Shown here piece by piece: positions 48,245 through 51,957 of a DNA stretch of 51,957 nucleotides. Origin of the DNA: a virus; IMG/VR virus record IMGVR_UViG_3300044624_000440, positions 1 through 51,957 of that record; one strand, given 5' to 3'. Every line of letters starts with the position of its first letter. Position 1 is the first letter of the stretch. Under the pieces are notes generated by a model, which saw only the letters and a list, made by a program, of their open reading frames with translations, ran no database searches and had not been told where the DNA came from. The position numbers and the translations under genes were made by a program.

Positions 48245-48576
48245 TAGACAAACCTTCCTTTGGTCTTGCCCTTCGAGCAGCAGCCATCAGCGCGTTTGGA
48301 GGCAGAGCCGCCCTTGGCCATCTTCTTGACCTTGCCGCCCTTCTTCATGCCTTCGTCAGTGCTGCGAGCAGTGCTTCTACCCATCATAGCGTCGACATCA
48401 CCGCGACCACCCATTGCTGGGCGATCTTCCATGCCGCGCTTTTTCTTGGCCATCATCAACCCAGCAAGACCCAGACCACCGTTACGGGCGATTTTGTTCA
48501 TCATGCCGTCTTTGGACGCCGCAAGCCCAGCAACGCCAAACGCGCCTTTTTTTGCGAGATTACGTAAAAAAGCCAT
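48244..48576 (-). CDS. Basic protein with KGGS/RADG tail (short form)
   Basis: The 110-residue protein has a Gly/Ala/Met-rich first half with an FGVAGLAAS...GGLGLAGLMMAKKKRG region, then a basic tail: GMKKGGKVKKMAKGGSASKR, ADGCCSKGKTKGRFV. The tail shares its layout with the protein at 46756-47727. TAATG overlaps link it to both neighbours. Role unknown; it probably belongs to the virion. Confidence 0.6.
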   Translation of the reverse strand: MAFLRNLAKKGAFGVAGLAASKDGMMNKIARNGGLGLAGLMMAKKKRGMEDRPAMGGRGDVDAMMGRSTARSTDEGMKKGGKVKKMAKGGSASKRADGCCSKGKTKGRFV

Positions 48577-51209
48577 TATGCCTGTGCCTCCTTCCAGTTC
48601 AGACGGACACCGTTGAGGGTAACCGCTGCACCGCTGTTGTTCGAAACGACCAAGTAAAGGACGTCTGGGCCATCGGGGTAGAAGCCCGCGCGCGAGTTCG
48701 GAACGGTGTTGACCACACCCCCACCAAGGATCGAGTTGCCAAGATCACGGACGTTGCCAAGGCTGATCGAGTTCACACCGCTGGAGTAGAGAGCCGTAAC
48801 CGACTCACCGCCCGTAATCGTAGCCGTATTGCTGGTGTTCACCGCAATCTGGGCCAGCGACGAGGTAACCTGAGTACCAATGGCAACGGAGCCGAATGCT
48901 CCGGTAAAGCCGGTGCAAAACCCGTTAAGGATGAGGTTGACGAGCAACGCACCCGAGGAAACTGCCGCCATGTCTTGAAGCTGCAGCTGGACACGGTTGA
49001 TGACCTCTTTCACCCCTAGAAGTCCTATCGTACCGTTATCGGTCGAAGGAGCGACACGGATAGCAAGGATCGGGACCGTAGTGGCGTTGTTGATCGAGAT
49101 CGGAGCAGTCGTACCATAGTTGAAGACCAACGACTTATCGTCGTCGAACTCGCCGTCCATGATGACCGACGAACCCCAGTGAGACAGCGAGGCGTTGGTA
49201 TCCGGCGAGGAGAACTCAACTGGTACAGGTGCAGTAGCCGAGAACGTAAACGTCTGTGCAGCACCCTGACCCCCTGCCTGAGCACGGGCTACGACCCGAA
49301 GCGTAGTGTCATTGACGACCGTGTAAGAGATGAACTCCACCACACCAGTGGGGTCCGCTGCAGCAATCCTGAGCGTACCGGTGGGAGCAAAACCTGCCGT
49401 GCTGGCCACGTTAATAAGCGTACCCGCACCCCCATTGCTAAGGGTAGATGTCAGGAATGTAGAAGGCGCAGTACCGTTCGACTCGTAGCGAGCGGGCAAG
49501 TTGCCCGAGCGCATATAGGCTTCGTACTGAATGTTGTTGTTCGTCTGCTGATGGACGTAGGTGATCTGGCCCCTACCGGTACGCATACCCCAGCGTACAA
49601 AGCCCGCACCGTACCACGAATAGTCGATGTAAAACATCTGCATGCGGGTGAGGTCGAGCGTGTAGCCAGACGGACCCCTACCATCGAGAGGGTCGAGCCA
49701 CTGAGACTGAGGTACGCGCGTATCAACAGTTTTCGTGATGATGACGCCTGCACCAGTACCAGTGATGGATGCACCGCGATATTCCGGCGTAATATTCATC
49801 GCCGTATCGCTAGTGATATTCAACACCCGGTAGGACTGACCACGGATGACGATATAGTCACCCGGCTTCAGCTGGCTGCTGAACGCAGTGCCAGTACCGG
49901 TAACAGCGCTCAAACCGTTGGTTACCGTAGCAGTACCCGAAATCTGGAGGACGCTGCTGCGCCATACGGCGTAAAGCTGCTGGCCATCATACTCGAAGAA
50001 CAAGCCATTCTGCGTGTCGTAAAAACCGATACGGTTGGATGAACCGAACCAAGTGTTTGGGCTGACGCGCATCGGGAAACCCGTTGCAGGTGTGGCAGTT
50101 GGGACAGAGTTTGCTATATATGTCAGCGATGTGGAGGTAGGCGTTGTAGCCACCGTCCACGTACCGTTATAAGCAAACTGGTCACAGCCGGTGACAATAA
50201 TCGTAGCACCGGGGGCCATGTTATGCGCATAGCGGGTGTTTACGGTTACCGTGGTACCAGAAGAGGTGATGCTCGTAACAAACAGCGTCGGCTTCAGCGA
50301 CGTACCCGTCGAGAACTGGATGGCTTTACCCGACTGATAACGGAAATAGCGACGTGTCTGGCGGATAAGCTGCGAGTTAGGAACCACAGAACCTGCCGAG
50401 AAGGCGACACCGCCATCAAACGTACGCCCTTCCACATAACCCGGAGGACGTGAATACAGGGTGAGAAGATCAGCAACGTTGGTCAGCGTGCCCGAGGGAG
50501 CCACAGGAACGATGAAAGTGAAGGTGTTGTTGGTGGGCGTGGTCGCCACAATCCAAGCACCGTTGATAGCACCGCCAGCGCTCGACGTCGTGTTGCGGAC
50601 GTAAATCTGTGAGCCGGGGGCCAAACCATGAGCCGAGCCTGTCGTGCAGGTGATGGTCGTACCGACATAGGTAAACGCGCTGGTAGAAGCCAGCGGGATA
50701 CCGCAGTTGGAGTAGAACAGGCCCGTGTAAACATAGGTCAACGCCGGGTTGAAGCAGTTCGCCGCAGCCACAGCGTTGGCAGTGATGACGGTCATCGAGT
50801 TCGTACCGCCAGCGACAGTCCACCACCAGCCATTGGCATTGGGGTCACCTGCGTTCTGGATGTAAATAGGCGTGTTAGCAGCGACTACGAAAGTACCCGC
50901 AATCGTCAAGGTCGTGCCCGAACCAGTGATCGACGAGATCGTCAGCGGCTGCTGGGGGGAGTAATACACCCCCTGCCGGTTGTTCTGAAGAGCGAGGGTT
51001 TCCCACTTTGTCGGCTGCGCGCCATACTCGAAGTCGGTGTCGATCAGCGATTGTGGCGTCGAGATACGCATTTTACCGACTGGGTCCTGCGCAACAGGAG
51101 CCGGGACAATGTAAGGCGCACCAGTGGCTACCGACATACCCGCAGAGGCAGTACCCCCCACCGGCAGTGACTTGTTGGTGTTAATGTCAGAGACGGTCCA
51201 TCCACTCAT
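48576..51209 (-). CDS. Large beta-rich virion structural protein
   Basis: The 877-residue protein begins MSGWTVSDINTNKSLPVGGT and is Thr/Ser/Gly/Val-rich throughout with few charged residues, as in large phage surface proteins. It contains repeated beta modules with STTSLTYI-like and GTWTVATTPTSTSL-like strands (near residues 205-240 and 325-370), and a central region with GYTLDLTRMQMFYIDYSWYG and GQITYVHQQTNNN. I recall such proteins as large structural proteins of environmental phages, but I cannot say whether it is capsid, fibre or baseplate. One-base overlaps join both neighbours. Confidence 0.6.
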   Translation of the reverse strand: MSGWTVSDINTNKSLPVGGTASAGMSVATGAPYIVPAPVAQDPVGKMRISTPQSLIDTDFEYGAQPTKWETLALQNNRQGVYYSPQQPLTISSITGSGTTLTIAGTFVVAANTPIYIQNAGDPNANGWWWTVAGGTNSMTVITANAVAAANCFNPALTYVYTGLFYSNCGIPLASTSAFTYVGTTITCTTGSAHGLAPGSQIYVRNTTSSAGGAINGAWIVATTPTNNTFTFIVPVAPSGTLTNVADLLTLYSRPPGYVEGRTFDGGVAFSAGSVVPNSQLIRQTRRYFRYQSGKAIQFSTGTSLKPTLFVTSITSSGTTVTVNTRYAHNMAPGATIIVTGCDQFAYNGTWTVATTPTSTSLTYIANSVPTATPATGFPMRVSPNTWFGSSNRIGFYDTQNGLFFEYDGQQLYAVWRSSVLQISGTATVTNGLSAVTGTGTAFSSQLKPGDYIVIRGQSYRVLNITSDTAMNITPEYRGASITGTGAGVIITKTVDTRVPQSQWLDPLDGRGPSGYTLDLTRMQMFYIDYSWYGAGFVRWGMRTGRGQITYVHQQTNNNIQYEAYMRSGNLPARYESNGTAPSTFLTSTLSNGGAGTLINVASTAGFAPTGTLRIAAADPTGVVEFISYTVVNDTTLRVVARAQAGGQGAAQTFTFSATAPVPVEFSSPDTNASLSHWGSSVIMDGEFDDDKSLVFNYGTTAPISINNATTVPILAIRVAPSTDNGTIGLLGVKEVINRVQLQLQDMAAVSSGALLVNLILNGFCTGFTGAFGSVAIGTQVTSSLAQIAVNTSNTATITGGESVTALYSSGVNSISLGNVRDLGNSILGGGVVNTVPNSRAGFYPDGPDVLYLVVSNNSGAAVTLNGVRLNWKEAQA

Positions 51210-51946
51210 TATGCGGCATCCTTCTGCGGGGGTACAATCATCGGATACAAGACGTCAGGGCCGAAATGGCCTTCATATTCCTGCACACCCATGTGCCCAA
51301 GTTTAATGGTAGGGTCGATCCAGACCTCGAACCCATGTTCGCGGACCCGGTCACAGAAGAGGAAATCCTCTCCGATATACCCCTCATCGGTTTTCATGAA
51401 ATCGAACATGCACGGCACAGTGCGCTTCGTGCGTTCGTCGTAGTAGCGCCACTCAGGGTGAGCGGCATCCAGAGTCTCGAACACGTCTCGACGGACCATC
51501 ATGAAGGCTGTGGCTACGCGCTGGGCACGGACAAGGCCCATGGCGTTCATCGTAAGCTCTTCATTTTCGTCGTAGTCGAGGGTGGCGATATATACCTTAG
51601 CAGTGCTGCGCGTGCGCGGCACACCTGCAACGATCCCCTTCTTGGGATCAGTGGTCCATGCCATGAGCCGAAAAATGTCCTCAGGCTCAAAGTTGATGTC
51701 AGAGTCGATGAACATGAGGTCCGTACAGTCGGAATCCAGCATGTCCTGCGCAAGCAGGTTCCGCGCACGGGAGACAACAGAGCAGCCGCAAATGCTACCA
51801 ATCTGAATGTCAATCCCGTGCTGCGGAGCAGCTTGGGCAAAACGAGCAAGCGAAACCGCCAGCTTCAAGGATACCTTAAAGTCGTACGCCGGAAGCGCAA
51901 TAAATACGCTGCGTCCGGTTAAATCATAACCTTTTTCGTTCTGCAT
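51209..51946 (-). CDS. Glycosyltransferase, GT-A fold (late copy)
   Basis: The 245-residue protein has FIALPAYD, a SVVSRARNLLAQ helix with R60, the DxD motif D81-S-D83 in LMFIDSDINFE, and EDFLFCDRV plus KLGHMG in the second half. It is a paralogue of the early glycosyltransferase at 9330-10100: residues 60-86 align without gaps. Here it starts the visible part of the late block, so it may act on virion proteins. AGGTGG precedes the ATG. Confidence 0.8.
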   Translation of the reverse strand: MQNEKGYDLTGRSVFIALPAYDFKVSLKLAVSLARFAQAAPQHGIDIQIGSICGCSVVSRARNLLAQDMLDSDCTDLMFIDSDINFEPEDIFRLMAWTTDPKKGIVAGVPRTRSTAKVYIATLDYDENEELTMNAMGLVRAQRVATAFMMVRRDVFETLDAAHPEWRYYDERTKRTVPCMFDFMKTDEGYIGEDFLFCDRVREHGFEVWIDPTIKLGHMGVQEYEGHFGPDVLYPMIVPPQKDAA

Positions 51947-51957
51947 CTGCCACCTAT

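Noticed and set aside
1-51957. tRNA genes, integrase or attachment site
   Set aside because: No cloverleaf-like sequence or recombinase motif was noticed by eye; not searched by program.

Overview
The window is a stretch of a tailed double-stranded DNA bacteriophage genome. The terminase, portal and major capsid genes are not in view, and no bacterial housekeeping gene, rRNA, tRNA, integrase, insertion sequence or CRISPR array was seen. The genes fall into two convergent blocks: replication and metabolism on the + strand (about 1-18115) and virion and lysis genes on the - strand (about 18200-51946). A strong intrinsic terminator lies between them at 18170-18201. Coding density is very high and no gene-free stretch exceeds 300 bases. 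The adaptor-like proteins, nozzle-like protein, repetitive fibres and ejection-type proteins, with no sheath or tape-measure gene in view, suggest a podovirus-like virion. A Gram-negative host is likely from the lipoprotein, the GH19 endolysin and the Shine-Dalgarno sites. I cannot name the host.

+ strand. After the 3' end of an unidentified gene come a MoxR/CobS-like AAA+ ATPase, a VWA-domain partner with a metallopeptidase-like region, and a third conserved protein. The first and third of these each have the same 33-base leader block with a dyad at its centre. Next are small genes, a VRR-NUC nuclease, a family A DNA polymerase with proofreading domain, a small protein resembling the C-terminal domain of the RNA polymerase alpha subunit, a methyltransferase, a glycosyltransferase, a DUF6378 protein, a PD-(D/E)XK nuclease, an SNF2 helicase, a probable ssDNA-binding protein, an HTH protein and a large AEP-type primase-helicase. 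Together they could prime, copy, process and regulate phage DNA.

- strand, in transcription order from 51946 down to 18200. A second glycosyltransferase paralogous to the early one is followed by a large virion protein, a run of very basic small proteins (DUF6321- and DUF5872-like and KGGS/RADG proteins), and two adaptor-like proteins. Then come a Dps-like four-helix protein, a 1652-residue repeat fibre, two small conserved proteins and a lysis cassette (lipoprotein, two holin-like proteins, GH19 endolysin, small membrane protein). After these come repeat-rich fibre and surface proteins, a nozzle-like protein, and an ejection module: hydrophobic protein, GNAT-like protein, Q-rich protein, lytic transglycosylase and a 2229-residue polyvalent PLxRFG-type protein.

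Genes in both blocks are closely packed with ATGA or TAATG stop/start overlaps. Many early genes share an extended ribosome binding site, AGGAGCAA. Function calls rest on motifs read by eye and on recall of families; no database search was run.
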